Assembly (NCBI GenBank): GCA_031284525.1
Contig: JAISZR010000004.1
Location: 62,001-126,000 of the forward strand
DNA from: Oscillospiraceae bacterium
Lineage (GTDB): Bacteria; Bacillota; Clostridia; Oscillospirales; Ruminococcaceae
DNA: 64,000 nt
Direction: 5' to 3'
Part shown: in pieces, positions 45,768 through 55,235 of the stretch
How the letters are laid out: each line of letters starts with the position of its first letter
How positions within the stretch are numbered: position 1 is the stretch's first letter
The notes under the pieces: model-generated
What the model was told of the DNA's origin: nothing
Databases searched by the model: none
What the model saw: only the letters and a program-made list of their open reading frames with translations
Made by a program: the position numbers and the translations under genes

Positions 45768-46481
45768 ATGAAACATGGTAAGAAATATGTTGAGAGTTCT
45801 AAGTTGATAGATAGGGATAAGTTATTTACACCGGGGGAAGCGTTTGATCTTTGTATTAGGACGGCAAAAGCGAAATTTGACGAGACAGTTGAAATACATT
45901 TGAGACTTGGTGTTGATTCGCGGTATGCGGAGCAGCAGGTCAGGGGTGCGGTTATTTTGCCGCATGGTTCTGGGAAAAAAGTCAGGGTTTTGGTTTTTGC
46001 AAGAGGTGAGCAGGCAGCTGCGGCGCAAAAGGCGGGTGCCGAGTTTGTTGGAGCGGACGAATTGGTGGCCAAGATCCAAAACGAGGGATGGATGGATTTT
46101 GATGTGGTCGTTGCAACACCAGATATGATGAGTGTTGTTGGAGGGTTAGGTAAGATTTTGGGACCAAGGGGGATGATGCCAGCGCCGAAGGCTGGAACGG
46201 TTGCAGCTGATGCTGCCAAAGCGGTGACGGAGATTAAATCTGGCAAAATTGAATATCGTCTGGATAAAACCAATATCGTGCACTGTGCGATTGGGAAGGT
46301 CTCATTCGGGAAGGAAAAGCTCGAAGAGAACTTTAGTACGCTGGTTCAGGCAATAGTAAAGGCACGACCGGCAGAATTTAAAGGACAGTATGTTAAATCC
46401 TGCACTGTTGCAAGCACAATGGGACCGGGGATAAAGGTTAATATGGCCCCGTTTGTTGGTGGGCATGGAGGAGATACTTAG
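45768..46481 (+). CDS. rplA: 50S ribosomal protein L1
   Basis: 237 residues, with the L1 signature around [17 protein letters not shown] and [11 protein letters not shown]. Builds the L1 stalk and represses its own operon in bacteria studied. ATG at 45768 follows TTAGGAGGA. The 79-base gap to rplK contains GAGAC-TGCTTGAG-GTCTC, a small stem. A strong terminator follows. Confidence 0.97.
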   Translation: MKHGKKYVESSKLIDRDKLFTPGEAFDLCIRTAKAKFDETVEIHLRLGVDSRYAEQQVRGAVILPHGSGKKVRVLVFARGEQAAAAQKAGAEFVGADELVAKIQNEGWMDFDVVVATPDMMSVVGGLGKILGPRGMMPAPKAGTVAADAAKAVTEIKSGKIEYRLDKTNIVHCAIGKVSFGKEKLEENFSTLVQAIVKARPAEFKGQYVKSCTVASTMGPGIKVNMAPFVGGHGGDT

Positions 46482-46483
46482 TT

Positions 46484-46508
46484 AGCTAGCGCTGAGCGTT
46501 AGCTTTTT
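46484..46508 (+). terminator. Rho-independent terminator after rplA
   Basis: AGCTAGCGC (46484-46492), loop TGA, GCGTTAGCT (46496-46504): a 9-bp stem with one G-U pair, running into five T. It begins two bases after the rplA stop. L10/L7-L12 genes (rplJ, rplL) do not follow. Confidence 0.9.
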
Positions 46509-46545
46509 GCTTTACTGCTTTTCGAATCCCGCTGTTCAGCCGTGT

Positions 46546-46622
46546 CCGCCCATAGCTCAATTGGATAGAGTATCAGATTCCGGTTCTGAGGGTTGCAGGT
46601 TCGAGTCCTGCTGGGTGGGCCA
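46546..46622 (+). tRNA. tRNA-Arg (CCG)
   Basis: 77 bases. Acceptor CCGCCCA/TGGGTGG (one G-U), D-arm AGCTCAATTGGATAGAG, anticodon loop TTCCGGT (anticodon CCG) between TCAGA and TCTGA, T-arm GCAGG-TTCGAGT-CCTGC, encoded CCA. The 5' base is C paired with G72. It stands 38 bases after the rplA terminator, probably served by readthrough. Confidence 0.96.
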
Positions 46623-46654
46623 GGGTAGCTTGTGAGGCTAATGAGATATAGAGT

Positions 46655-46697
46655 GAAAAACACCTTGAGAAAACGGTTTTTAAGGTGCTTTTGTTTT
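46655..46697 (+). terminator. Terminator after tRNA-Arg
   Basis: CACCTT (46661-46666) pairs with AAGGTG (46682-46687), with an inner AAAA/TTTT stem; CTTTTGTTTT follows. Confidence 0.75.
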
Positions 46698-46733
46698 GGC
46701 TGAAGTCAAAAGAACAAAAAGGAGGGGTGTTTT

Positions 46734-47969
46734 GTGCCTATTTCAACACCAAACAAGAACAAACTTTATGGATGGGTCTTGTTATCATCTGTCTTGTGCA
46801 TTGCCGCTTTATTTTACGGCGGTGTTCTGAAAAATAATGCACGGCGGGAAGAACCGCAAAAATCTTTAGAAGCTGCGCGATCCGCAGAAGTTGCGGAAAT
46901 GACGAAAAAAGTAGTAGGGAATTTACCCCTTTCCGCTGAGGAAAACAAAAAAGTTTCGGACTTGGTTGAACAAATTTTGAGCTTGAAAAACAATCCGTCG
47001 TTGGGCAAAGATGAGCGTGATAAGTTGCTGGGCCCATTGAATATTGAGCTGGACGAGTTACTAAATCAGTACACGCTGGCGAAGATGCCTCAAACAGAGT
47101 CAAATCTTTTGGCCATTAAGATTGCTAAGGGAGCAATGAAGGACTATAAAACTGCGCATTCTGGCAAGATCACTAGCGATGAATATGCGATAAGTATGAT
47201 AGGGATCTCTAGCTATAAGATAGTGGACGGGGTTAGAATAGAGAAAATTGCTGATCGTAACAAAGATTTGGCGGTTGAATTTGAAAAGGAAATTAATAAG
47301 GCTTGGGAAAATATTAAAAAGATTCTTCCACTTAGTGCATTAAAGAAAATAACCTACTTTGAACCTTTTGTCGAACCAAAACGAGAAAAGGAGGAGGGAA
47401 CGGAAACGCCGGTTGCCGGTCAAACGGGAGGATTCATCAACTTTGTCGGTGGTCAGGCAGAAAGCATTTTGGGAATTAACCTGCGTCTTCGCGATCCAGA
47501 TTTGTCCGTCCTGTCCTACGTTCTATGTCACGAATATGGACATGTAATATCTCTGAATTCTTCTCAGCGGGACAGTAAAATAGGAGAAGATCAGACTCTA
47601 GAATATCAGACGCCATATGAGCAAATGCAATTCAAAGAAAATTCGTATATGAAGAAGTTTTATGATCGGTTTTATAAGTACGTTTATGACGATCAGTGTG
47701 CCGACAAAGAAGGATATTTGTTTTATCTGCGGCATCAAAGTGAATTTGTTTCAGTTTATGCAGCTAGCCACTACGACGATGATTTTGCCGAGTCATTTGC
47801 TTTTTTCGTAGTTGGCGAGGAGGCTGGATTTTTAACTGGCGAGGACAGGGGAAATGGCCGGGAAAAGATTAAGTTCTTTGAGCAATTCCAAGAACTCGTG
47901 GAATTACGTGATCAAATTCGTGCCCTGCTACAAAAAAACGATATTCACCCAGTGAGAAGCACCGTTTGA
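46734..47969 (+). CDS. Membrane-anchored zinc metallopeptidase, putative
   Basis: 411 residues. One N-terminal transmembrane helix (about 12-29), then a charged helical region, then a domain with the zincin motif HEYGH near residues 266-270. A downstream DDDFAESFAFF (around 348-358) supplies a plausible third ligand (Glu), as in gluzincin-like peptidases. Specific family and substrate unknown. The N-terminus predicts Nin-Cout topology, so the catalytic part is outside. GTG at 46734 follows AAAGGAGGGG, a very strong site. It precedes dnaE by 47 bases but no functional link is evident. Confidence 0.8.
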   Translation: MPISTPNKNKLYGWVLLSSVLCIAALFYGGVLKNNARREEPQKSLEAARSAEVAEMTKKVVGNLPLSAEENKKVSDLVEQILSLKNNPSLGKDERDKLLGPLNIELDELLNQYTLAKMPQTESNLLAIKIAKGAMKDYKTAHSGKITSDEYAISMIGISSYKIVDGVRIEKIADRNKDLAVEFEKEINKAWENIKKILPLSALKKITYFEPFVEPKREKEEGTETPVAGQTGGFINFVGGQAESILGINLRLRDPDLSVLSYVLCHEYGHVISLNSSQRDSKIGEDQTLEYQTPYEQMQFKENSYMKKFYDRFYKYVYDDQCADKEGYLFYLRHQSEFVSVYAASHYDDDFAESFAFFVVGEEAGFLTGEDRGNGREKIKFFEQFQELVELRDQIRALLQKNDIHPVRSTV

Positions 47970-48016
47970 CGGGGACTATGTGTCAATTTTTAATCTGGGG
48001 AAAAGGTGGCTAATTT

Positions 48017-51000
48017 ATGGAAAATTTTGTTAATCTCCACCTACACAGTGAATATAGCCTGTTGGATGGCGCTTGCCGGATTGGTCAGATTGCGGAAATG
48101 GCGAAAAAGTTGGAACAGCCTGCATGCGCAATCACAGATCATGGGGTTATGTATGGGGTTATTGACTTTTATAAAGCCGCAAAAAAAGAGGGGATCAAAC
48201 CGCTGATTGGGTGCGAAGTTTATGTTGCTCAGAGGACGAGGTTTGACAAAGAGTTCAAAATAGATGGCAAGAGCAACCACCTTATACTTCTGTGCAAAGA
48301 TAATGAGGGGTACCAGAACCTTATCAAGATGGTTTCACTTTCATTTACTGAGGGATTTTATGTTAAACCAAGAATAGACAAAGAACTTTTGCAAAAGTAT
48401 CATCGAGGGCTTGTTTGCCTTTCTGGCTGCGTGGGTGGTGAGCTTGCCAAAAGAGCACAAGCTAATGATTATGAGGCCGCCTTGAATGTGGCTCAGTTTT
48501 ACAAAGATCTTTTTGAGGATGACTATTACGTCGAGTTACAGAACTATGGCACGCCGGAATGTCAATTTGTCAATGAGAGACTTATCAAAGTAGCAAGAGA
48601 ACTCAAAATAAAACTCGTTGCGACAAATGACGTGCACTATGTCCATAAAGATGATCATAAGATGCACAAAGTTCTTCTTTGCATCCAGACAAATTCAACG
48701 GTTGATATGCCAAACATGGAATTTGTGGCCGATGAGTTTTTTATGAAGAGCGAAAACGAAATGCGTGAACTTTTCTTAGATGTGCCGGAGGCGGTATCTA
48801 ACACGCTTGAAGTGGCGGCAAAATGTGACCTGAATTTTGAGTTTCACGTAACAAAGCTCCCAAATTTTAGGGCTCCCGAAGGGAAATCTAACGAGGAGTT
48901 CTTTTTGGAGCTGTGTTTGTCTGGGTTCAAGAAAATTTATGGTGAGAGTCATGACAAAACTTTAAAAGATCGCTTAGAATATGAGATTTCTGTTATTAAA
49001 AACATGGGATATATTGATTACTTCTTGATAGTGATGGATTTCATCCAATATGCCAAAAGGAACGGCATTCCGGTTGGGCCAGGTAGGGGGTCGGGTGCCG
49101 GAAGCATTGTTGCCTACTGCATAGGGATAACTGGAATTGATCCGATAAAATATAATCTGATTTTTGAACGTTTCTTGAACCCCGAGAGAATAAGCATGCC
49201 GGATTTTGACATCGATTTCTGCTATGAACGGCGGCAAGAAGTTATAGATTATGTGGTTGACAAATATGGGAAGAGTCACGTGGCACAGATTGCAACGTTT
49301 GGAACTATGGCGGCGAGATCTGCAATCAGGGATGTTGCTAGGGTGATGAACTTTTCTTATTCACTTGCAGATAGCACCGCAAAGCTTATCCCAACCGAAA
49401 TTGGAATCTCAATTGAAAGGTCACTCGAGATTGTCACGGAATTAAAAGAAGCATATGGAAACAACTTGGATGTTAAAGAGATTATCGATATGGCAATTAA
49501 ACTGGAGGGGATGCCTCGGCATTGTTCCACACACGCCGCAGGAGTCGTAATCACAAAAGATCCGATAGATGCAATTGTGCCGCTGCAAAAGATGCAGGAA
49601 AATATTATAACTCAATTCCCAATGGGGACCCTCGAAGAGCTTGGCCTTTTGAAGATGGATTTTTTGGGCCTAAAATGCTTGACCGTTATAGGTAACACCG
49701 AAAAATTAATTAGGGCGAACAATCCGGAATTTAGTATAGAAAAGATTTCATATGAAGAAAAAGAAGTCTTTAAAATGCTCTCACTTGGTCTTGGCAGAGG
49801 GGTGTTCCAGTTTGAAGCTTCAAGTGGGATAAGACAGGTCCTGATTAACCTGAAACCGGAGTCAGTTGAAGATCTCATCGCCATCATCTCACTTTTCAGG
49901 CCAGGCCCAATCGAATCAATCCCAACATATGTAGAAAACAAAAACCATAGAGAAAAGATAAAATACAGGCACGAGCTTTTAAAACCAATTTTAGAAGTTA
50001 CATATGGTTGCATTGTGTACCAAGAACAGGTAATGGAGATTTTCCGCAAACTTGCCGGTTATTCCTATGCCGGAGCGGACCTTGTCCGGCGCGCAATTTC
50101 CAAAAAGAAGGCCGACGTGCTTGAAAAAGAACGGCACAAATTTATTTACGGACATACTCTTGAGGATGGGAGTGTGCAATGTGTTGGTGCGGTGGCAAAT
50201 GGCGTTTCTAAAGAAATTGCGGATGAAATCTTCAACGACATGAGTAGTTTTGCATCTTACGCCTTCAACAAATCGCATGCCGCCGCTTATGCGACAATTT
50301 CTTATCAAACAGCGTACCTTAAGTGTTTTTATCCATGTGAATATTTTGCGTCATTGCTGACAAGTGTTACCGACAACAAGGATAAACTCAAAGAGCACGT
50401 TGCCGAATGCGGCAGGTTGAAGATAACGATTCTCCCTCCTGACATCAATTTGAGCAATGCCGATTTTAGTGTTGAGGAAGGCAAGATAAGATTTGGGATT
50501 TCTGCAATCAAAGGAGTGGGGCAAAGATTCATCGAGTGCATCGAGGAACAAAGAAAGAAGGGCCATTTCAGAAGTTTCAAAGACTTTTGCGAACGACTGC
50601 ACGACCATGAACTCAACAAACGCGCGGCTGAAAACCTTATAAAATCCGGATGTTTCGACTCGCTTGGAGAGACCAGAAAGGCCTTACTTTCGAATTTCGA
50701 ACAAATTGTGGATAATGTAAACAGCAATACGAAAAGCGTGGTCCCTGGGCAGATCAGCTTGTTTGGGACCGAAGAAAGCGAGATTAGGCCCAAAGAAGAA
50801 CTCGAAGAATTTTCAGAATTCGAATTGGCTGTTTTAGAGAAAGAAGCATTTAGCCTTTATCTTTCGTCTCACCCACTTAAAAAATACGAAAAGATGTTTG
50901 ATTGCAAAGAAATAACCGAGATAAGTGACCTAGATCTCTCGCCATCAGGGAAAGTTGTGGGAAAGGTTATGGGAGTAGTCGTTTCGATTCAAAGGATCCT

Positions 51001-51457
51001 CACCAGAAACAGCGAAGAAATGGCTTTTTGTACGATTGAAGATCAAACAGCGAGCATTGAACTTATCTTGTTCCCCAAGGTCTATAGCCTCTTTAGGGCT
51101 TTTATTGTTGAAGGAGCAATTATTGTTGCATCTGGTGAGCTGGACATGAAAGAGGAAAACTCTCCCAAGATGTTGGTTTCCAAAATTCAGAGGCCAGAAG
51201 ACTTCGTTGCACAGGGAGAATCTAATGCGACGAAGGTGGGACTCTATTTAAAGTTTGATTCAAAAGATTCGGAACCTTATGAAAAAGCCATAAACCTCTT
51301 GAACATTTTCGATGGGAAAACAAAGGTATATGTGCTCTTCAAAGGTGAAAAGAAACTAAAGCTTGCTCCGAGCCAGATGTGGGTTGATGTTAACGAGACG
51401 CTCCTTCAGGAGCTTCGGAAAATTCTGGGAGATGGCAATGTAAAACATGTCACCTAA
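48017..51457 (+). CDS. dnaE: DNA polymerase III alpha subunit DnaE
   Basis: 1146 residues. PHP domain at the N-terminus (NLHLHSEYSLLDGACR, ITDHGVMYG), polymerase palm with PDFDIDF near residues 395-401, finger domain, helix-hairpin-helix, and an OB fold near the C-terminus (VVGKVMGVVVSIQRI). The tandem motif GPGRGSGAGSIVAYC is present. In Clostridia DnaE works with PolC; which of the two is the main replicase here cannot be told. ATG at 48017 follows AAAGGTGG. Confidence 0.97.
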   Translation: MENFVNLHLHSEYSLLDGACRIGQIAEMAKKLEQPACAITDHGVMYGVIDFYKAAKKEGIKPLIGCEVYVAQRTRFDKEFKIDGKSNHLILLCKDNEGYQNLIKMVSLSFTEGFYVKPRIDKELLQKYHRGLVCLSGCVGGELAKRAQANDYEAALNVAQFYKDLFEDDYYVELQNYGTPECQFVNERLIKVARELKIKLVATNDVHYVHKDDHKMHKVLLCIQTNSTVDMPNMEFVADEFFMKSENEMRELFLDVPEAVSNTLEVAAKCDLNFEFHVTKLPNFRAPEGKSNEEFFLELCLSGFKKIYGESHDKTLKDRLEYEISVIKNMGYIDYFLIVMDFIQYAKRNGIPVGPGRGSGAGSIVAYCIGITGIDPIKYNLIFERFLNPERISMPDFDIDFCYERRQEVIDYVVDKYGKSHVAQIATFGTMAARSAIRDVARVMNFSYSLADSTAKLIPTEIGISIERSLEIVTELKEAYGNNLDVKEIIDMAIKLEGMPRHCSTHAAGVVITKDPIDAIVPLQKMQENIITQFPMGTLEELGLLKMDFLGLKCLTVIGNTEKLIRANNPEFSIEKISYEEKEVFKMLSLGLGRGVFQFEASSGIRQVLINLKPESVEDLIAIISLFRPGPIESIPTYVENKNHREKIKYRHELLKPILEVTYGCIVYQEQVMEIFRKLAGYSYAGADLVRRAISKKKADVLEKERHKFIYGHTLEDGSVQCVGAVANGVSKEIADEIFNDMSSFASYAFNKSHAAAYATISYQTAYLKCFYPCEYFASLLTSVTDNKDKLKEHVAECGRLKITILPPDINLSNADFSVEEGKIRFGISAIKGVGQRFIECIEEQRKKGHFRSFKDFCERLHDHELNKRAAENLIKSGCFDSLGETRKALLSNFEQIVDNVNSNTKSVVPGQISLFGTEESEIRPKEELEEFSEFELAVLEKEAFSLYLSSHPLKKYEKMFDCKEITEISDLDLSPSGKVVGKVMGVVVSIQRILTRNSEEMAFCTIEDQTASIELILFPKVYSLFRAFIVEGAIIVASGELDMKEENSPKMLVSKIQRPEDFVAQGESNATKVGLYLKFDSKDSEPYEKAINLLNIFDGKTKVYVLFKGEKKLKLAPSQMWVDVNETLLQELRKILGDGNVKHVT

Positions 51458-51481
51458 TTACATATACGCAGGCTTTCCAGT

Positions 51482-51655
51482 CTAATCTGCCTCGATCGGC
51501 GCGCTAACGGGACAACTGGCCGCGCAAGCGCCGCATCCTATGCAGAGATCCGGGTTTATTTCGTGAGCAGTTTGCCCGCGCGTGATTGCGCCGGCAGGGC
51601 ACACACTTGCACAGGTGCCGCAGTTTATGCAAGTTGCAGATATTTTATATGCCAT
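51482..51655 (-). CDS. 2[4Fe-4S] ferredoxin
   Basis: 57 residues with two full cluster motifs, CINCGTCASVCP and CIGCGACAASCP, separated by about 26 residues: a clostridial-type bacterial ferredoxin that shuttles low-potential electrons. It may serve IspG/IspH, both iron-sulfur enzymes, but that is inference. ATG at 51655 follows AAGAGGTG; the ORF extends three codons further. The gene follows the phosphoesterase gene by 12 bases on the same strand. Confidence 0.95.
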   Translation of the reverse strand: MAYKISATCINCGTCASVCPAGAITRGQTAHEINPDLCIGCGACAASCPVSAPIEAD

Positions 51656-51667
51656 AAAAATCACCTC

Positions 51668-52543
51668 TTAACTAGATTTCAAAGTAACTACCACAAGTTC
51701 TGGCAAATTGAAGAGTCGCAAAGGGAAGGCACTGTTGCCCAGCCCTCTGCTTATCACCATAGAGGTGTGCGTCAATTGATGTAACCCGCTGGTATATTTG
51801 GGGAACAGCCCTTGCCCTGGTGCATAAAGGCCTCGCCGAAACGGAATTCTGAACTGACCGCCATGAGCATGACCAGAAAGAACCAAGGCGAACTCGGGTC
51901 TGTCGTATATTTTGTGAAGGGCAGGATCATGTGCCAGAAGAATGTTAAACTGGGCCTTCGATTCTGCGGCAAGCTCGTTTAAATTTTCGTGGAGCTGCTG
52001 CTCGTAGTTCTGAGAGAAAAGGAAGTTAGGGTCAGCAAGACCACAGATTCCTATGCGTTGATTGGCCCTTTCGAAATTTTCATATCTGTTGAACAAAACG
52101 TGAGTTCCAGAGGCTATTAGCAGCGGTTCTATCTTTTCATAAATATTGTTCCTTGCCTCATGGTTCCCCGGGGTATAATAAACAGGTGCGAGCCCTGCGA
52201 TTCTGTTGATCAGCCCCATTGCCTTTGAAATTTCTGTGTGACGCGAATCAACAAGGTCGCCTGTTATGACTATGATGTCGGGGGCTATACTGGAGATCTT
52301 TTTGATTAGTCTTGCCTGATTTTTGCCGAATTGCTTGTTGTGAAGATCAGAAATTTGGAGGATTTTGCATTCATCAAAAGCAGGCGGAAGCTTATCACTC
52401 GCATATTCAATGTGAGAGATGACTATTAAGTTGTTTTGGAGATAAAGGAAAATTGACAAAGAAAGAATTAAAAAACACACGACTAGTATCTGTACACGTG
52501 AATTGAAGAAATTCCCTTTTTCTGGAATTAACTGGATGTGCAC
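51668..52543 (-). CDS. Membrane-anchored metallophosphoesterase
   Basis: 291 residues. A transmembrane helix (about 17-36) is followed by a calcineurin-like domain with ISDLHN, ITGDLVDSR, TPGNHEARN, LLAHDP and SGHAHGGQ, the complete metal-binding set. This fits the YkuE/YaeI-like family (UDP-2,3-diacylglucosamine hydrolase relatives or cell-wall/lipid phosphoesterases); the substrate is unknown. GTG at 52543 follows GGAGGTGA. Promoter: extended -10 at 52652. Confidence 0.9.
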   Translation of the reverse strand: MHIQLIPEKGNFFNSRVQILVVCFLILSLSIFLYLQNNLIVISHIEYASDKLPPAFDECKILQISDLHNKQFGKNQARLIKKISSIAPDIIVITGDLVDSRHTEISKAMGLINRIAGLAPVYYTPGNHEARNNIYEKIEPLLIASGTHVLFNRYENFERANQRIGICGLADPNFLFSQNYEQQLHENLNELAAESKAQFNILLAHDPALHKIYDRPEFALVLSGHAHGGQFRIPFRRGLYAPGQGLFPKYTSGLHQLTHTSMVISRGLGNSAFPLRLFNLPELVVVTLKSS

Positions 52544-52651
52544 TCACCTCCAAACAAGCGATATTAGTTTTTAATCGAGAACTCCAACGCATGACTTAGA
52601 TCGAGATCGGTGGCAGTTCAAAAAACGAATTGATACTTGGTAAGCCACAAC

Positions 52652-52660
52652 ATTATAGCA
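52652..52660 (-). promoter_or_regulatory. Extended -10 promoter for the phosphoesterase-ferredoxin unit
   Basis: Minus strand TGCTATAAT, a TGn-extended consensus -10 with no clear -35, about 110 bases before the start codon. It is divergent from the PBP1 promoter 25 bases away. Confidence 0.6.
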
Positions 52661-52682
52661 TAGAAGCGCTCAAAACGATAGC

Positions 52683-52711
52683 TTGTAAAAATGTGAAATT
52701 AATATTATAAT
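52683..52711 (+). promoter_or_regulatory. PBP1 promoter
   Basis: TTGTAA (52683-52688), 17 bases, TATAAT (52706-52711), about 60 bases before the TTG start. Confidence 0.72.
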
Positions 52712-52773
52712 TAGGCAACATCAGGTTGTTTTTGCTCCCGTTTGGGGTATGTTTCCGAGGAGAGGGGTTCTGT

Positions 52774-55095
52774 TTGGTCAAATTCGAAATCAAATCAGAA
52801 AAATTCAAGCGTTTTAAAAATAAGCTACTGAATGCTATTACCGTGATGTTTTGCATGGGAATCATTGTTTGTTGCATAATAGGGGTGGTCTTGACTATAT
52901 ATGTAGCGAGCATAGTGAGAAACAAAAGGGATATTGACATGTCGGGGCTTAGTTGCTCGACAATAATCTATGCAAATGACAAGCAGGAGAATCCGTACAC
53001 AGTGGCCGAATTGCATGGCTCCGAGAACCGAATATGGGTGGATTTTGAGGAGCTTCCTGAATACATCGGGAATGCAGCCATTGCGGTCGAAGACAAACGA
53101 TTTTTGCACCACAGGGGGATAGACTTCTTAAGGACGGCAAAAGCCTCCTTTAACGAGATTTTCCCCATTCTCCCTGGGAGGCAAGGTGGTTCCACAATTA
53201 CGCAGCAGTTGGTTAGAAATATTACAGGAGATAGGGCGCAAACTGCGGCTCGAAAGATTCGGGAAATAATAAGGGCTCTTTATCTTGAAAAAAGACTTAC
53301 AAAACAGGAAATTCTTGAAAAATATCTCAACGTAGTGTATTTTGGGAACAATACGAACGGGATCGAAGCGGCAGCACTTCTTTATTTCGATAAGCCCGCG
53401 AAATATCTGACGTTGCAAGAGGCCGTAGCGATTATCGGGATTACCCAATCGCCAGTCAGTTACGACCCGTTTTTGCATCCCGAACGCAACAAAAAACGTA
53501 GAGAATACGTTTTGCGATGCATGCTAGGTGCAGGTTTTATTAAACAAGAACAATATGACGAAGCTGTTTCTTCAGAGCTGAAATTGGCTGATAGAAACAA
53601 CCCCAAAAATAAGACAGATGGGGTGAATAGTTATTTTGTAGATCGCATTATTGAGAATGTTGCCGAAGATTTGATGAAGAAAAACGGGTGGACAGAACAA
53701 TATGCAGTGAAAATGATATACAGCGGAGGATATCGAATATATACGACTATGGACGGGTCAATCCAAAATATTCTGCAGGATGAATTCGCAGAATCCTCGG
53801 TTTTTTCACATGTAACAGGTGGGCAAGATTTGCAAGCCGCAATGGTTATTATGGATCCGAACGGCGCAGTCAAGGGGATTGTTGGTGGAATCGGTAAGAA
53901 GAAGATTAATCGTGGCCTAAACAGGGCAACTGGGGCCATTCGGCAGCCAGGTTCTGCAATAAAGCCAATCTCAGTTTATGCCTTGGCTGTAGAAAACAAT
54001 CTGTTGCATTACTCCTCACTAGTTTCTGACAGACCGATCATAGAAAAGACGGACAAGGCACCTGCTTGGCCGCAAAATGTAAATCAAGTATATAATGGCA
54101 ATATTTTGCTGCCCTACGCGATAGCGCACTCTTCAAATGCCGTTGCCGTCCAAGTGTGCAAGCAATTGGGAGCACAAGAATGCTTTAACTTTATGAAACA
54201 AAAGCTGGGAATAAGCACATTAGTTGAAAGCAGCGGACGTAACGGCAGAATATTCACCGATGCGGATTTGGCTCCGATGGGACTTGGTGCACTGACAAGC
54301 GGAGTTAGTGTTTTGGAACTTACAGGAGCTTATCAAATTTTTTCCAACGGCGGCAACTTCACAAAACCATACTTTTACACCAAAGTCCTAAATAGCAAAG
54401 GTGAAGTGATTCTAGAAAATAAAATACAACCTAAAAGAGCAATTTCTAGGTCCACGGCCCTCATTATGAGGAAGCTGTTGCAGAATGTAATCAGGAGCGG
54501 AACAGGTACGGCTGCACAGTTTAGAGGGTTCGATATTTTTGGCAAGACTGGAACCACAACGGAGAGTAAGGATGTTTGGTTTGTTGGGGCAACGCCTTAC
54601 TACATCGGGGGCGTTTGGGTTGGTTACGATAGACGACCAAAGCCAATGAATTTCGCGTGGAGAGATTACCCGCCGACAAATTTGTGGCGTAAGGTGATGG
54701 AAAAAGTACACCAAGATCTAAAACCTAAAAAGTTTGAATTTGAAGGTGACAAAAGCGTTATCCATTATATGTATTGCGCCGATACGGGCTTGCTTGCATC
54801 CGATAAGTGTCCCAGACGCCAAGATGGGATTTATAGTTCGGGTCTTTCCGGTAGTAAAAACATTCCGGGAATGTGCAGTGGTGGCCATACGACCCCAGCA
54901 GAAGAGGCGGCACAGGAAGCCGCCCAGATAGGTCAGCCGCTCCCCAATGAACAGGCAACTATACCTGCAACCTCTCCGGCGGTTTCTACGGCAACTCCAA
55001 CAGGAGAACAGGTGGCAGAAAATCCATTGGGTGATCAAAAGAGGAAAGGTCGCCGTGTTAAACGAGCTGGAGTGACAAATCGCGGGCGCGTATAA
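52774..55095 (+). CDS. Class A penicillin-binding protein (PBP1)
   Basis: 773 residues. Short cytoplasmic N-terminus, a transmembrane helix (about 22-48), a GT51 transglycosylase domain (EDKRFLHHRGID near 105, GGSTITQQLVRN, RKIREI) and a transpeptidase domain with SxxK (SAIK near 393), SxN (SSN near 452) and KTG (near 590). Builds and cross-links peptidoglycan outside the membrane. The tail (last 60 residues) is rich in Ala, Thr, Pro and Lys/Arg. TTG at 52774 follows GAGGAGAGGGG; the longer ORF from 52726 lacks a ribosome site. Confidence 0.96.
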   Translation: MVKFEIKSEKFKRFKNKLLNAITVMFCMGIIVCCIIGVVLTIYVASIVRNKRDIDMSGLSCSTIIYANDKQENPYTVAELHGSENRIWVDFEELPEYIGNAAIAVEDKRFLHHRGIDFLRTAKASFNEIFPILPGRQGGSTITQQLVRNITGDRAQTAARKIREIIRALYLEKRLTKQEILEKYLNVVYFGNNTNGIEAAALLYFDKPAKYLTLQEAVAIIGITQSPVSYDPFLHPERNKKRREYVLRCMLGAGFIKQEQYDEAVSSELKLADRNNPKNKTDGVNSYFVDRIIENVAEDLMKKNGWTEQYAVKMIYSGGYRIYTTMDGSIQNILQDEFAESSVFSHVTGGQDLQAAMVIMDPNGAVKGIVGGIGKKKINRGLNRATGAIRQPGSAIKPISVYALAVENNLLHYSSLVSDRPIIEKTDKAPAWPQNVNQVYNGNILLPYAIAHSSNAVAVQVCKQLGAQECFNFMKQKLGISTLVESSGRNGRIFTDADLAPMGLGALTSGVSVLELTGAYQIFSNGGNFTKPYFYTKVLNSKGEVILENKIQPKRAISRSTALIMRKLLQNVIRSGTGTAAQFRGFDIFGKTGTTTESKDVWFVGATPYYIGGVWVGYDRRPKPMNFAWRDYPPTNLWRKVMEKVHQDLKPKKFEFEGDKSVIHYMYCADTGLLASDKCPRRQDGIYSSGLSGSKNIPGMCSGGHTTPAEEAAQEAAQIGQPLPNEQATIPATSPAVSTATPTGEQVAENPLGDQKRKGRRVKRAGVTNRGRV

Positions 55096-55235
55096 AGGGG
55101 CCACCCTAGCTATAAATTTAGGTACAATGGTTGCATAGCCGCGAATGCAGTGGCCTTGGCCGGGTTAGATATGTGAGGCGCTGGATTTTATTTCTGGGAG
55201 GAATAAGGCTGGGGCGGGAGTTGAGTTTGTTGTTT

